Assembly: GCF_040954645.1 (NCBI RefSeq)
Contig: NC_092804.1
Span: 40,763,753 to 40,827,752 of the forward strand
Origin: Diabrotica undecimpunctata
Lineage: Eukaryota; Arthropoda; Insecta; Coleoptera; Chrysomelidae
Direction of reading: 5' to 3'
Length of the DNA: 64,000 bases
How positions within the stretch are numbered: position 1 is the first letter of the stretch; each line of letters starts with the position of its first letter. The notes beneath the pieces are model-generated. The model was given only the letters and a program-made list of their open reading frames with translations. It searched no databases and was not told the DNA's origin. Positions 31,195 through 42,140 of the stretch are shown here, piece after piece. The position numbers and the translations under genes are program-made.

Positions 31195-33015
31195 TTTTTT
31201 TATTTAAACATAGAGAACCCACATCAACCACCAAGGGTTATTAGTGGGGAGACATACACAGTAGTACATTTTGATAAAAAAAGTTTATTATAAATGTTTA
31301 TGTCTTTTTTTTTAGAAACTGCAATAAATCCGAGATATTTGTCGTAAGCGCACTTCTCAGGTTTTCACTAATTCCTCGGCATGTTCTCTGAGGTTGGAAC
31401 TGCCGGCAGTCGATTATCAGATGCTTCACGGTGAGTTGAGTAGAGCAGTAGGTACAAATCGGAGCTGGTTCTTTATTTACGAGGTGTTGGTGTGTTAGTA
31501 TTGTGTGGCCGATTCGAAGACGATTTATGATTACTTGATCTCTTCTTTTTCTTTGTTGTGGTAGGCTGGCGTCTACTCGAGGCTTTATTGTTTTCAATTT
31601 AGAGTCTGTTGCGTCCCATGTTGCTTGTCATAAATTTATTATACGATTCATGGACTGTCGTTTATGGTCGATGTGGGAATATTTAGTAATTTATTGAACA
31701 TTTTCATTTCTGATGGATTTTAGTGCCAATTAATCAACTTCCTCGTTGCCTCTAATGCCAATGTGTGAAGGTATCCAAATAAATGGATATTAATATCCTT
31801 TTCATTTATATGGTGTAGTGCATTAAGTTCATTTCTTATATTTTGTGCAATAGGATGGCTGTGGAAAAGTTGATTAATTCCATGAATTGCGTTGAGTGAA
31901 TCTGTGATGATTAAAATAATATTTTCAGTCGTTGAAGAGGAGTTTTTGATAGCTTCTAATATCGCTGTTGGTTCCCCAGTGTAAATGCTGCAGTGCTGTG
32001 AAATTCTCATGGCATATTTGTAATTTTTATCTGTGAAGGCTGGGGCATGGCCATTTTCAGTTTTTGATGCATCTGTGTATATTATGTAGTGGTTTGGATA
32101 CTTCTCCATAATTTCTTTGAATGCATTAATGATGAGGTTATGATTTGTGGTTTTTTTTGGGTACTGTATTAAAGTTAGATCGGTAATAGGTAAGGGGGTA
32201 AGCCATGGAGGGAAGTCTAATTTTGTGGTTATGGATAATTTGAATTCATTGCAATTGAATCCTTTTTGATTGATTCTTTCCCGAAAGGGATTGTCTTTAT
32301 ATTGTTTGTTTCTATTAGGTGCGTTAATATAATGCTCAGAATATAATGGGTGCTTTTTATTGAAAGATATTCTTGCTGCATAATTTAAACTAAGTAGATG
32401 TCGTCTTAGATGTAGAGGGGGTTCTCTTGATATTACTTGTAAGCTGCTTACAGGACTGGTTCTGAAAGCACCGACGGCTAATCTTAAAGCTGTTGTTTGA
32501 ATTGTGTTAAGGTTTTTTAGGAACGTTTTATTTGCTGTATTGTAGCATATCGCACCGTAGTCCAGTTTACTGCGAATAATTGATTTGTAGAGGTTAAGCA
32601 GAATACTAGAACCAGCTCCCATATGTTACTGGATAGAATTTTCAGCAAGTTTATTCTATTTTGACAAGTTAGTTGTAAATTCGTAATGTGGGTTTTTCAG
32701 TTTAATTTGTAATCAAAGTTATATTTTGACCGTTAAATATTAACGAAACAGGAATGGTATTCTTACGTTTGCTGAATACTGTGTAATGTGTCTTATTAGT
32801 TGAAAAGAGGAAGCCTGTTTTGGAAGACCATTCTTCGATTTTGTATAGAAGGTTCTGTAGTATTTTAGCCCCAGATGTAATATTTTTGCATTTAATATAG
32901 ACAACTAAATCATCCGCGTACAAGTTTGCTTTTATAGGAGGCTTAATTGTATTTATTACGTCGTTAAATGCAATTAAAAATAAAGTTGGGCCTAAAATAG
33001 AATCTTGTGAGTTTA
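31195..33015 (-). pseudogene. I-like non-LTR element: RT C-terminal half, RNase H, zinc motif
   Basis: Starts (33015) in SILGPTLFLIAFNDVI and ANLYADDLVVYIKCK (YADD, 32920-32890), then YKSIIRSKLDYGAICYNTA. RNase H lies in the 300-codon open frame (32622-31720): YIIYTDASKTENGHAPAF (first Asp), GEPTAILEAI (Glu), IILIITDSLNAIHGI (Asp) and a HLFGYL..ALEATRKLI block where the usual GNEIAD is altered. After a stop, 31597-31298 has VIINRLRIGHTILTHQHLV and CTYCSTQLTVKHLIIDC, the C-terminal Cys/His motif. A short A-rich end at 31190-31200 may be the 3' tail. RNase H plus this zinc motif place it in the I group. The 5' half is absent. Confidence 0.85.
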
Positions 33016-33170
33016 TTTATTAAATAGCTTTATAGAAACTAACTGCATTTGCGGCAAAATACAAAAATTGCATAGGAAAGCTGCCCTCTTTACCTTTAAA
33101 ACGCATTTATAATTTTGTCGATATGACACTTTGATCAAAAGATATCGATTTTTTACCGTTGACTTAATAC
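33015..33170. repeat. fragment of the foldback family
   Basis: GCGGCAAAATACAAAAATTGCATAGGAAAGCTGC nearly matches 53306-53342 and, inverted, 30640-30670. A short partial copy. Confidence 0.6.
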
Positions 33171-33199
33171 TTCTTTACGTGCCATTTCTGCGACAAAGG

Positions 33200-34054
33200 T
33201 TGGCAATCATCACTGCTATTCTAACTTTTGAAACTACAGCCCAAAACAAATTTCAGTTGACCTGCATCCAAACCATTCTCTGAGGTTTCTCAGCCAGGAC
33301 ATTCTTCTTCTACCTATGCTGCGCTTTCGTTTAATCTTTGCCTGCGTTATTAGTTTTAGGAATTCATATCTCTCACCACGTCTTATTTGACCCAGATATT
33401 GTAGTTATCTTATTTTGATGGAATCCAGGATCTTTCTGCTGTTCTCTATTCTTCTTAGTACTTCTTCATTGGTTTTTCTATGTCCAGGAGATTTTCAGCA
33501 TTTTTCGATATGACCACATTTTAAATGCTTCCAATTTATTGAGACATTGTTTATTTAAAGTTCATGTCACCACACCATACAAAAGAACAGAAAATACATA
33601 ACACTTTAGTACTCGTTTTCTAAGAATTAGGCTGAGGTCTCTACAACGTTATATTTGTTTCATATTATTGAATGTACTTCTAGCCTTTTCTATTCTTAGT
33701 CTTATTTCTTGGGTATAATCGTTTGTTTCATTAATGTTTGCCCCTAAAAGCTATAATTCTGAACTCGTTCTATCGTCTTATTATTTACGTGTAGATTAAT
33801 GTATCTAATAATTTTCTTTTTAATAATTTTGTTTTATTTATGTTAAGTGACACACCAAATTCTTCACTCGCTGCCACAACCTTACCTAAAATTCTTTGTA
33901 GATCTGTAATATATTCTGCTATTAGTATTGTATCATCAGCATATCTAATTTCACGTATGGGTAGGCCATTTATTTTTATGCCTGCTACTTCAACTTCTAA
34001 TGCTTTTTTGAATATTTCCTCTGAGTATACAAAAGTTCCTCTGAGTTGATACAA
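33200..34054 (-). pseudogene. RTE-like RT, palm to C-terminus, decayed
   Basis: Begins after RT motif 4 with LRGTFVYSEEIFKKALEVEV and KINGLPIREIRYADDTILI (YADD, 33945-33920), SLNINKTKLL, then through broken frames a connection region and a C-terminus with an RGERYEF-like and RRRMSWLRNLREWF-like block near 33350-33250. Parallel to the RTE frame at 35346-37002. The frame stays open only for the first 89 codons. Confidence 0.68.
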
Positions 34055-34876
34055 ATTTTATTTAACATTTATATCGCGTTTATCGCACATTCAAAATCGT
34101 TGGTCACTTCAAGTGTTCTGAGAGAATGATTTATTTTACGCAAAGAGCTCCAATAAACATTTTTGTTCAAAATTATCTTAGCTACATTTTTTATTTGTAA
34201 CATTTTTTTCTACGGCGAAAAGATTCTTGGTAAATCGATTTTTTTGCGTTTTTACAGTGCCTCAAAATTGATATTCTCGGCAAAATTCAGCTTGTTTCTA
34301 TGATTTTTAGCGGTCAAATCTCTGACGACTGGACTAATGTAGAATCGCCCCCAAATAAAACACACACGAAACAGACAAATATATTGTGTTGATCCACAAA
34401 TCCAGCTATTTTTAATAAATATTTCTAATAAACTTTTTTACACGTCCTTTAAAATTTAAAGAGCTAGAATTTGAAGCTTTTTTGCGTAATTGTTATCTTA
34501 AAATCTGGAAGTGGTCTACTAAGTTCTTTGGTTTGAATTTTTTTTCTTAAGCGAGTAAGTTTTCACTAACTAACAGCTAATTTTGTTAATTTTTCCCCAA
34601 CTCTAAACAGTAAAACTTAAACAGCGCAAACATTTCGATTTTGTAATAGAACACTTTAAACGTAAATAAAACGATATAGGTAAGCGAAATCCATTCTAAT
34701 ACACTAGAAAAGTCACATGCTAAACTCCACTAGAGCCGAAGTTTTTCTGGCTTCGAAACATTCCATTTTTCGTATCGATACACCGTCCGTAAGCTGACCG
34801 CGTCTAACCTTTTCCTATGCATTCGAACTTAAATCTCGAGCCATACTGAAATGGGCTCGAGTAGTTACCTTGTTTC
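34055..34876. other. no gene recognised; contains a dispersed repeat
   Basis: 34225-34345 is the inverted partner of 28150-28260 (GGCAAAATTCAGCTTGTTTC, ATCTCTGACGACTGGA). The rest is AT-rich without frames. Confidence 0.45.
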
Positions 34877-34887
34877 GTGATTAAATT
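34877..34887. repeat. target-site duplication of a short RTE copy, left
   Basis: GTGATTAAATT is repeated exactly at 35248-35258. Confidence 0.8.
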
Positions 34888-35247
34888 CTTCTTCTTAGAG
34901 TGCCATATCCCTACGGAACGTCGGCGACTACCATGCTTATAATATTTTTATACTGATCTCCTCGGTCTTGCGCTACGTGTAGCAATTGGTCCGCTGTCAA
35001 ACCTGTCCACTGCCGCAAATTCCTCAACCAAGAGAGTTTCTTCCGTCCTATCCATTTTTTTCCTTCGATTTTACCGTTGAGAATTAGCCGAAGGAACTCA
35101 TATCTTGGTCCTCTGATTATATGTCCAAGATATTCTAGTTTACGCCTCTTAATAATATTTAATAGAGTTCGTTGATGTCCCATTCTTCGAAGAACTTCTT
35201 CGTTTCTAGTTCTGCTAGTCCATGGAATTTTATTATGGTGATCCACG
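34888..35247 (-). mobile_element. RTE-like insertion, 360 bp, severely 5'-truncated
   Basis: An 11-bp exact duplication flanks it. The frame MDHHNKIPWTSRTRNEEVLR, LLNIIKRRKLEYLGHIIRGP, LILNGKIEGKKWIGRKKLSW, LRNLRQWTGLTADQLLHVAQ is the last roughly 110 codons of an RTE-like ORF2, ending in a stop at 34911-34913. An AAGAAGAAG tail (34899-34888) follows. Open throughout, so it is either young or lucky. It carries no RT domain and cannot encode activity. Confidence 0.85.
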
Positions 35248-35345
35248 GTGATTAAATTACGTAATGGTAAATAATGTATATAGATAATCTATTAATATTA
35301 AAAATAGCATACTAAAAACAAAAGTATTTTTACTAATCAATATAT

Positions 35346-36716
35346 TTGCCGATCTATATGTTTTTAGGTTTGGCAGATAACCAAGGCAAACCACTGTTAA
35401 CTGTGGAAGAAAAACTAGACACTTGGAAGAATTATGTGGAAGTAACATTTGCAGATGAAAGGCAGAATACCATTGAAGACACTGAGTGCCAAACAGGACC
35501 CCCGATTACCATTGAAGAAGTCACGTCAGCTATTAAAAGAACTAAAGATGGTAAAGCGGTAGGGCCTGACGAGTTTTGTGCAGAATTCCTAAAACTTATG
35601 GATGAACAGGGAATAAAATGGATAACAACTGTATTCAACAACATATACGTAACTGGAAAAATACCTCAAAGCTGGTTTAAGTCGACCTTCGTGACCATAC
35701 CAAAAAAAGTAAATGCCAAGCCATACGAAGACTACAGAACCATTAGCCTAATTAGTCACTTACTTAAAACGTTTTTTAAAGTGATACACGGCAGAATATA
35801 TCAAAAATGCGAAGAACAAGTATCATGGACGCAGTTTGGATTCCGCGATTCCTTAGGCATCCGAGAGGCTCTATTCGCTGTCCAAGTGCTTATGCAAAGA
35901 TACAGGGATGTTAACTGTGATGTTTATACTTGTTTTATCGACTACAAAAAGGCATTTGATAGAGTAAAGCATGATAAACTTATAAACATCTTGAAAGAAA
36001 TGGGGTTAGATGATAGAGACTTAAGAATCATCTATAATTTATATTACAACCAAACAGTCAATATTAAAGTGGATGACCAATTGACAGAGGCAGTTTCCAT
36101 AGATAGAGAAGTGAGGCAAGGATGCATTCCGTCCCCGGTGTTATTTAATATATACTCTGAATATATCTTCGAGCAAGCGCTAGGCGAACTACAAGAAGGC
36201 GTATTAGTCAACGGAATACGTCTAAACAACATTAGATATGCCGACGACGCAGTAGTTTTTGCAGATAGTCTGGACGGTTTGCAAAGAATAATGTCGTTTA
36301 TATCAGATATAAGTAGAGAACACGGACTTAATCTTAATACGAAGAAAACAAAGTACATGGTAATCAGTAAGCGCGAAATATTAAATACACAGCTTTTGGT
36401 TAACCAACATTCAATTGATAGAGTGGACAGCTACACATACCTTGGTACCAACATTAACAGCCAATATGATCACTCCAGTGAAATAAAACAACGCATAGGA
36501 AAAGCGAGATCGGCGTTCATAATGATGAAGTCTCTTTTCAGTAGTCACGATTTACCACTTGCTACCAAAATCTCTCTCATTAGATGTATTTTCTACGTTA
36601 TTATACGGAGTAGAGGCCTGGACACTTTCCGAAGCTTCTTTAAAAAAACTCGAGGCATTCGAGATGTCGTGTTACAGACGTATTTTAAGAATTTCATGGG
36701 TGGATCGTGTGACTAA
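35346..36716 (+). CDS. RTE-like reverse transcriptase, long open frame
   Basis: The 456-codon frame covers the RT from linker to thumb: PITIEEVTSAIKRTKDGKAV, PQSWFKSTFVTIPKK, YRTISLISHLLKTFFKVIHG, WTQFGFRDSLGIREALFAVQ, CFIDYKKAFDRVKHDKL (catalytic Asp in FIDY, about residue 198), EVRQGCIPSPVLFNIYSEYI (RQGC), NNIRYADDAVVFADSLDG (YADD, about residues 297-300) and KKTKYMVISKR. The catalytic aspartates and the QG motif look intact. EN is missing, and ATG at 35346 is probably not native: homology seems to begin near GLADNQGKPLLTVEEK. A frameshift around 36590 moves the C-terminus into the next frame. It is the best-preserved RT here. Confidence 0.85.
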   Translation: MPIYMFLGLADNQGKPLLTVEEKLDTWKNYVEVTFADERQNTIEDTECQTGPPITIEEVTSAIKRTKDGKAVGPDEFCAEFLKLMDEQGIKWITTVFNNIYVTGKIPQSWFKSTFVTIPKKVNAKPYEDYRTISLISHLLKTFFKVIHGRIYQKCEEQVSWTQFGFRDSLGIREALFAVQVLMQRYRDVNCDVYTCFIDYKKAFDRVKHDKLINILKEMGLDDRDLRIIYNLYYNQTVNIKVDDQLTEAVSIDREVRQGCIPSPVLFNIYSEYIFEQALGELQEGVLVNGIRLNNIRYADDAVVFADSLDGLQRIMSFISDISREHGLNLNTKKTKYMVISKREILNTQLLVNQHSIDRVDSYTYLGTNINSQYDHSSEIKQRIGKARSAFIMMKSLFSSHDLPLATKISLIRCIFYVIIRSRGLDTFRSFFKKTRGIRDVVLQTYFKNFMGGSCD

Positions 36717-37024
36717 TGTTGAGGTCCTACGTAGAATAGGCAAAGAATGTGAGATTATTAACACCATCAAAGAGCACAAACTAGAATATCTTGGCCATGT
36801 TATGAGGAATGAACAGAGATACAGCTTGTTGCAACTCATTCTTCAGGGCAAGGTATTCGGAAAAAGAGGACCAGGAAGAAGAAGAATATCTTGGCTTCAA
36901 AACCAGAGAAAGTGGTTTAATACATCGACAACCGGACTATTCAGAATAACAGCAAGCAAAGTTAGGATAGCCATGTTGATCGCCAACATCCGGAACGGAT
37001 AGGCATCGTAAGAAGAAGAAGAAG
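36590..37024 (+). pseudogene. C-terminal part of the RTE-like element, after a frameshift
   Basis: Continues the 35346 element one frame over: DVFSTLLYGVEAWTLSEASL, SCYRRILRISWVDRVTNVEV, KLEYLGHVMRNEQRYSLLQL, GKRGPGRRRISWLQNQRKWF, AMLIANIRNG and a stop at about 37000. An AAGAAGAAGAAG tail ends it near 37024. The same C-terminus and tail recur at 62796-62998. No secure target duplication was found. Confidence 0.85.
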
Positions 37025-38020
37025 ATATTTTTAGAGATAGTGGCAAGGCCCCGTGTCCCTTTATGACTAGCCGCCACTGCTTACAGTAGACCTTGTAAAA
37101 CAGAGCTATCTTTACATTATTTTAACGTGAGAGCATACAATACAAATTTAGCTATAACTCCGGAATTATGGCATTAATAAATAATTTTTAAGGAGTTTAA
37201 AAATTTACAGTATGATCTCTATAAATTATCAAAATTAAATACATTTTCAAAAAAAGTGAAAATCTGAGAATGCAAACACTAACGTAAGATTGGCCTTTGT
37301 GCCAAATCCGTTCCCAACCAAAATTTATGTAAATCATGCAAGCGGTTTCTGAAATAATAGTAACGTTACATACTTAAGACTCAATCTGAAGAGTAAATGA
37401 ATTTCTTAAATTACGCACTACGTTCCCCTATGATCTACTACCTGATTAGCATTGTTTCTCCTTTAGGATGATATATTATATTATGAATGATATTGGAAAT
37501 ATGTGTATTTTATAAAATGTAAATGTAAAGGGGAACTAAATTGTAGCTAAACCTTTTAGATTGGTTCATTTAGATTACTATGTTTGATACCATTTACTTT
37601 TATTCTTTTTATGCCATAATAATATTGTCCCGTCGAATACTAGCTTTTACATGCATTACACACATGCCAGGTCTTCGGATATAACGACGTATATTTCAAC
37701 CCCAACGACACTAGCACACCACACCGGTGGAAGTGGAACCATGGCGACACGACGGTGAAATCTATTAAACTAGTGTGTCAGCTGGGACAGCGTCGTGCCA
37801 CTTTACGGAAAGATTTTGATGTGGTCTATTAAATTCGTTTATATAATCTGATATCACAGCACAAACTACGTTCCGGAAGGAACGGTCGTAATGTAACAGA
37901 TGGAAATTATGACTACTACCGTTTTGTGACTTGTGACATTAAATATAATTTTAGCGAACAACTAGTTGATTCAAATAAAGAATGTTGTTATTTCCAATTT
38001 TTTAAGAATTTGTGAATCAT
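37025..38020. other. no gene recognised; GC-richer island
   Basis: 37660-37930 is less AT-rich than its surroundings (ACGACGTATATT, CACACCGGTGGAAGTGG, GGGACAGCGTCGTGCC) and holds short imperfect inverted pairs. No long frame. It may be a fragment of an unidentified repeat or of host regulatory DNA. Confidence 0.35.
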
Positions 38021-38030
38021 AATAACAATA
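38021..38030. repeat. target-site duplication of the second RTE-like copy, left
   Basis: AATAACAATA is repeated at 39621-39630, next to the tail. The sequence is A-rich, so chance is not excluded. Confidence 0.65.
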
Positions 38031-38764
38031 ATAATGAAGAACAAAAAGTAAAACCCATAACAACAGAGGAACTAGAAAAGGCAATTGAAAGAGTTAAATT
38101 AGGCAAAGCACCAGGCAAGGATGATATCACCCCGGAAATGATAAAATTCATGGGAACAGAGGGAATGGACAGCATGAAAGAACTAATGAATGATATCATA
38201 AAGAGAGCAGAAATACCACAGAACTGGAAGAAAGACATTATACTACCAATACACAAAAAGGGCGACAAGAGAAACTGTAATAATTACCGAGGTATTACTA
38301 TATCAAGTATTCCTGGGAAGGTATTCGCAAGAATAATAGAAACAAGAATAAAAACCCAAATAGAACCAACTATGGAAGATACACAATGTGGATTCAGGAA
38401 GGACAGAAGCACGCAAGACCACATATTCACAATAAGACAAATAAGTGAGAAAGTAATCAATAAAAATAGAGAAATACATATATGCTTTATTGATCTGGAA
38501 AAGGCGTTTGACAGAATACAAAGAAAGGACGTATGGAGGACACTAAAGGAAAGAGGAGTTGACAGGATAACAATTGATGTAATAAAGGATATTTACAATA
38601 ATAATACAAATACGGTGAGAACCAACAACGAGGAATCCGAAGAATTTACTACAAGTCAAGGCATCAAACAGGGATGCGTGTTGAGCCCACTGCTGTTCTC
38701 AGTGGTACTGGATGAAGCAATTAAGAAAGCCAAGAGAAGAATGAGAAAACTAACATTAGGATAG
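38031..38764 (+). CDS. RTE-like RT, N-terminal open frame of the second copy
   Basis: About 245 codons open, from the element's edge to a TAG at 38762. They hold RT motifs up to the QGCVLSPLLF block, including the first catalytic Asp in CFIDLEKAFD; the FADD box lies past the stop in the next segment (38771-38995), still in the same register of homology. The ATG at 38012 lies in host DNA, left of the duplication. Confidence 0.8.
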
Positions 38765-38770
38765 TGGCAA

Positions 38771-39458
38771 ATGAAACAGACTCAACTATCAGAGCTTCTA
38801 TTTGCAGACGACATGTCTTTGATAGCAGAAAACAGAGAAGACCTACAGAACAACCTTGAAATCCTAGAAGAAGAACTGTTAAACATAAATATGAAAATAA
38901 ATACAGAGAAAACAAAAACAATGATAATTTCAAATAAGAGAGACACATGCAATACAATTAAACGGAAAACAACTAGAACAAGTGGAACATTTTAAATACC
39001 TAGGACTAATAATTGAATCAAACGGTAAACAAGACATGGAAATAAATGAGAGAATGGGACGAACAGGAAGCTTATTTAACACTATAAAAACAACATTTTT
39101 GGGGAAAAAAGAAATACCGGAGAAGGTAAAAACGGCAGTCGTTAAATCAGTAGTTAGACCTACAATCATGTATAATAGCGAGTCATGGACACTGACTGGG
39201 AGACAAAAATCTCGTGTCAATGCTAATGAAATGAGGTTCCTGAGGAAAATAGCAAACAGAAAGAGGACAGACAAAATACGAAACGAAACAATCAGACAAA
39301 ACCTAAAACTAGAAGCAATAAACGAAAAAATAGTAGAGGGGCAACTAAGATGGTTCGGGCACGTGTGTAGAATGTCGAATGAAAGATTAACAAAACGAAT
39401 GTTTGAAACGAGAATGCAAGGGACAAACAAACGAGGAAGAAAAGAGTTAGGTGGGTAG
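38771..39458 (+). pseudogene. RTE-like RT palm end and C-terminus of the second copy
   Basis: The first piece, QLSELLFADDMSLIAENRED to KTKTMIISNKRDT, carries the FADD box at about 38800-38811. A frameshift near 38980 leads to VEHFKYLGLIIESNG, SVVRPTIMYNSESWTLTG and LRWFGHVCRMSNERLTK. Another shift near 39455 precedes the terminal KSEKKL-like piece and the (GTAA)n tail. Confidence 0.78.
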
Positions 39459-39698
39459 ACGAAATCAGAAAAGAAGTTGAGAAGAAAGGATTGACATTGG
39501 AAAGTGCACGAAATCTAACACAAGACCGGATAGCATGGAGACAACAGTGCAAAACTTAACCCCACCAGCCTTACACTTAACGGTAGAAAGGCTTAGGACC
39601 AAGTAAGTAAGTAAGTTAGTAATAACAATAGTACGTATACACACATAGTCGCGTCTCAAATATTCTTATGCTTTCTCCTATGCTTTCTTGTTTCTATA

Positions 39699-39702
39699 TT
39701 AA
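39699..39702. repeat. piggyBac TTAA target duplication, left
   Basis: TTAA adjoins the terminal CCTTCGGGTAGTGGCGC and is repeated at 41835-41838. Confidence 0.85.
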
Positions 39703-41834
39703 CCTTCGGGTAGTGGCGCTATATTTCTTACAAGTTTAGTTTTGCCCCGGTGTCATGGACCAGGTGGGTCTAATAGATAGAAACAGAGGATTTTTCTTTT
39801 TTATTTTGTGGGAATTTAGAATAGGTAAATATATTAAAACGTTTTAGTCAAAAAAAAAAAAATTAAATTTGATTAAACTAAACAGAACAACGATTTGAAT
39901 AGTTATTGAAAAAAAAATGTCATGTGTATTAATTTTTCCTTATAAAAAAAATAAACAAACGTAACACGATAAACATACTTAAAAAATTTTAAATGAACAT
40001 AAATTCAAAAATAGCTAAGAAAAACAAAACGATATACTTTTATTGTAGTTGACTACAGTTCTGGCATACACCTGTGGTATGCTCCTAACATTGCATTTGT
40101 AGCAGGAAAAACGAGGTTTTGATTTTCCAGTGCACCACTTCGAGTTACTTCTACAAGTCTTAGCTTCAGCGTTCTTAAAAGATTGTTAAGAGCTGCTCTT
40201 CTTTTCAAATGTGGATAAACCAATTGCTAAATCTCTTAAACAACGTCGTCGCCGTATATTGGGGTCTCCGTTGTTTGCTTAATATATTACCTGAGTATTG
40301 ATTCCTGCAACATTTAATAATGTGTAGAATATCACCATGGGCCATATTCTGCTATTCCAGAAGCAGTTGTAACCAGCGCACAACTTATCTACAACTTCGA
40401 CACTTCCTTTTATATTATTATAAATAGTGACTCTTACTGGTTTAGATTTATCACCACTGTTTATGTCAATATCATCATGATAGTGCATGCTTGATACTAA
40501 AATCACATTTTTGCCTTGCTTTGGGATATAAGGGACGATTGTGATATCTTCTGTAAAGCCAAACATGCTTGTATAGATTGGATGTTTAGTAGGGTTTGAA
40601 AACTCGACTGGCAGTTATATTTTATTGGTTTTTTAGCGTTTAAATTGTAGTTATTTTGTAATCCCGAAGCAACTTTTCCACAAATGGAACTGATGTAAAC
40701 CAGTTATCTATTGTCAAGTTAACGCGTAAACCAGAAATGTGTTTGAACAGTCTTAAAACCACATAACTAGGTTTGTAAAAAGATATGGGTCATCGGATTG
40801 GGCATCCTAGGTGGACTTCCATTTTTGGAGTGTAAAATACTTTTGAATCACAAACTGCAAATATCTTGAGTATGTATTTATTAGGTTTTGAGGGAATGTA
40901 CTGACGGAACGAACATTTCCCCCTGAGAGCAGGGAATGATTAAAACCATTTAACAAATCCTGAATGATTAAAACCATTTTGATAATTTTTTACGAATTGG
41001 TCAAACATCACACGAATGGGAGCTAGCTTGCAATTTTTGATTGCTCTACACGTGTTTCCTTGTCATCAATCCTAAGCAACGAAAAAGAAATCGAAGCCTT
41101 TGTAGAGAGATAAAAAATTCTATACCATAAGACAAGAATTCTATAAAAGCACGAATTGCTATTTCATCAGTGAGATTAGTATTTAGCTCTTGCGAGTAGT
41201 TTTCTTGAATGGAGGCTATGTATTTATTTGTATTTTCTAAAATGATACCAATTATCGTGCCATCCAAGAAATATTTCTAAATCTCGAAAGCGTCCTTTAA
41301 ATTTTTAGTACTTCTTACGTACTTTTTAGTAAGCGAATTATTATGTTATCCTGTCTTGTTCTAGTGGTTCTCGGCTTTTAAGAATGCTTCTTCCAAAGAG
41401 TTGTACGGTTTTTGCCTAAAACAATAAAAATTTAGCCTAGTTTTTTAACATATCTATATAGAAAAGACGGGCAGACTGACGAACCGCCACTGTTTCATCT
41501 GCATCTGATATATCCTGTTCTAATTCACTGTTGTAATTTATAACTTCCTCAATGTCTTGTTTCTCTTTCTCTGATTCATCTTCGCATGGCACTGATTCAA
41601 TATCACTATGATCTAGTCCTACTTCTTCTAAAAGTTTCTGCTAATAATTCCCCAATGCCAAATATCCAAGAGCTTACCTCGGAATAATTTTGCAACTATA
41701 TTAGTGGCGCCTGTCTAATAAACCCGAAAGTTCGTTTACTATACCACACATATTCCTTACAATAACCTGTTTAATACCAACATCAAAAAAACAGACTACC
41801 CGGTCTCTCACACAGTGACGTCACTAACCAAAGG
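39703..41834 (-). mobile_element. piggyBac-like DNA transposon, defective
   Basis: Bounded by TTAA on both sides. The terminal inverted repeats begin CCTTCGGGTAGTGGCGC at 39703 and, read inward from 41834, CCTTTGGTTAGTGACGTC: 12 of the first 15 bases agree. Length 2132 bp, close to active piggyBac elements. It encodes one transposase pseudogene on the minus strand, with a cysteine-rich C-terminus near the left end. A short direct duplication of GATTAAAACCATTT (about 40935 and 40965) interrupts the transposase. Confidence 0.9.
40040..41690 (-). pseudogene. piggyBac-like transposase
   Basis: The acidic N-terminus (DHSDIESVPCEDESEKEKQD, 41610-41550) is followed by NTNKYIASIQENYSQELNTN, DEIAIRAFIEFL and LQRLRFLFRCL. 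The DDD catalytic core comes next: FRQYIPSKPNKYILKIFAVC (40905-40850; the preceding ID-MLIPFRG Asp is hit by the duplication), LTIDNWFTSVPFVEKLL (second Asp, 40720-40670), then GSVEVVDKLCAGYNCFWNSR (third Asp) and WPMVIFYTLLNVAGINTQVI. The C-terminus has CRSNSKWCTGKSKPRFSCYKC, the remains of the zinc-binding domain. Several stops and shifts make it inactive. The enzyme would cut and paste at TTAA in the nucleus. Confidence 0.9.
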
Positions 41835-41838
41835 TTAA
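41835..41838. repeat. piggyBac TTAA target duplication, right
   Basis: TTAA directly follows the right terminal repeat; see 39699-39702. Confidence 0.85.
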
Positions 41839-41949
41839 GGATCCAAACTATAATTGTATAGTAAACAAAATAGCAATAATGTCACGTTTAAATAATGTAT
41901 TTATAACATGATGGTTGGATAGCTAAACTAAATCCGAGAATAAGTAAAT

Positions 41950-42140
41950 ACTAGGGATCCTAGGCGAAGATTCGAGAAAGAAGGTATGTTGGCCGAAGGC
42001 AGACTTCTTGTTTGATGAATCTGCGTGATTGGTATCAATGTAGATCAATCAATTTGTTTAAAGCAGCTAGTTCAAAAATGGAAATAGCCGTTATAATTGC
42101 CAATCTTTGTAGGAAGACGGCACTCTAAGAAGAAGAAGTT
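41950..42140 (+). pseudogene. RTE-like 3' end fragment
   Basis: One frame reads a KEGMLAEGRLLV-like block, another NLRDWYQCRSINLFKAA-like and MEIAVIIANLCRKTAL, then a stop within CTCTAAGAAGAAGAAG (42123-42138), the tail type of the family. About 190 bp, with several stops. Confidence 0.6.

Larger units (their letters stand above)
38031..39620 (+). mobile_element. RTE-like non-LTR retrotransposon, 1.6 kb, 5'-truncated
   Basis: It starts inside ORF2 (NEEQKVKPITTEELEKAIE) and ends with a GTAAGTAAGTAAG tail (39601-39616) after the stop. RT motifs in order: AIERVKLGKAPGKDDITPEM, NNYRGITISSIPGKVFARII, TQCGFRKDRSTQDHIFTIRQ, CFIDLEKAFDRIQRKDVW (catalytic Asp), QGIKQGCVLSPLLFSVVLDE, LLFADDMSLIAENRED (FADD), FKYLGLIIESNGKQDMEINE, YNSESWTLTGRQKSRVNANE and LRWFGHVCRMSNERLTKRMF. 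A 10-bp duplication fits. This is another lineage than 35346-37024, judging by tail and sequence. Breaks: TAG after KLTLG (38762), a shift near 38980 and one near 39455. Confidence 0.85.

Noticed and set aside
37660..37930. GC-richer block with short inverted pairs, considered as a structured RNA or host exon
   Set aside because: Pairings are short and mismatched and no frame is open, so it is kept only as an unassigned stretch.
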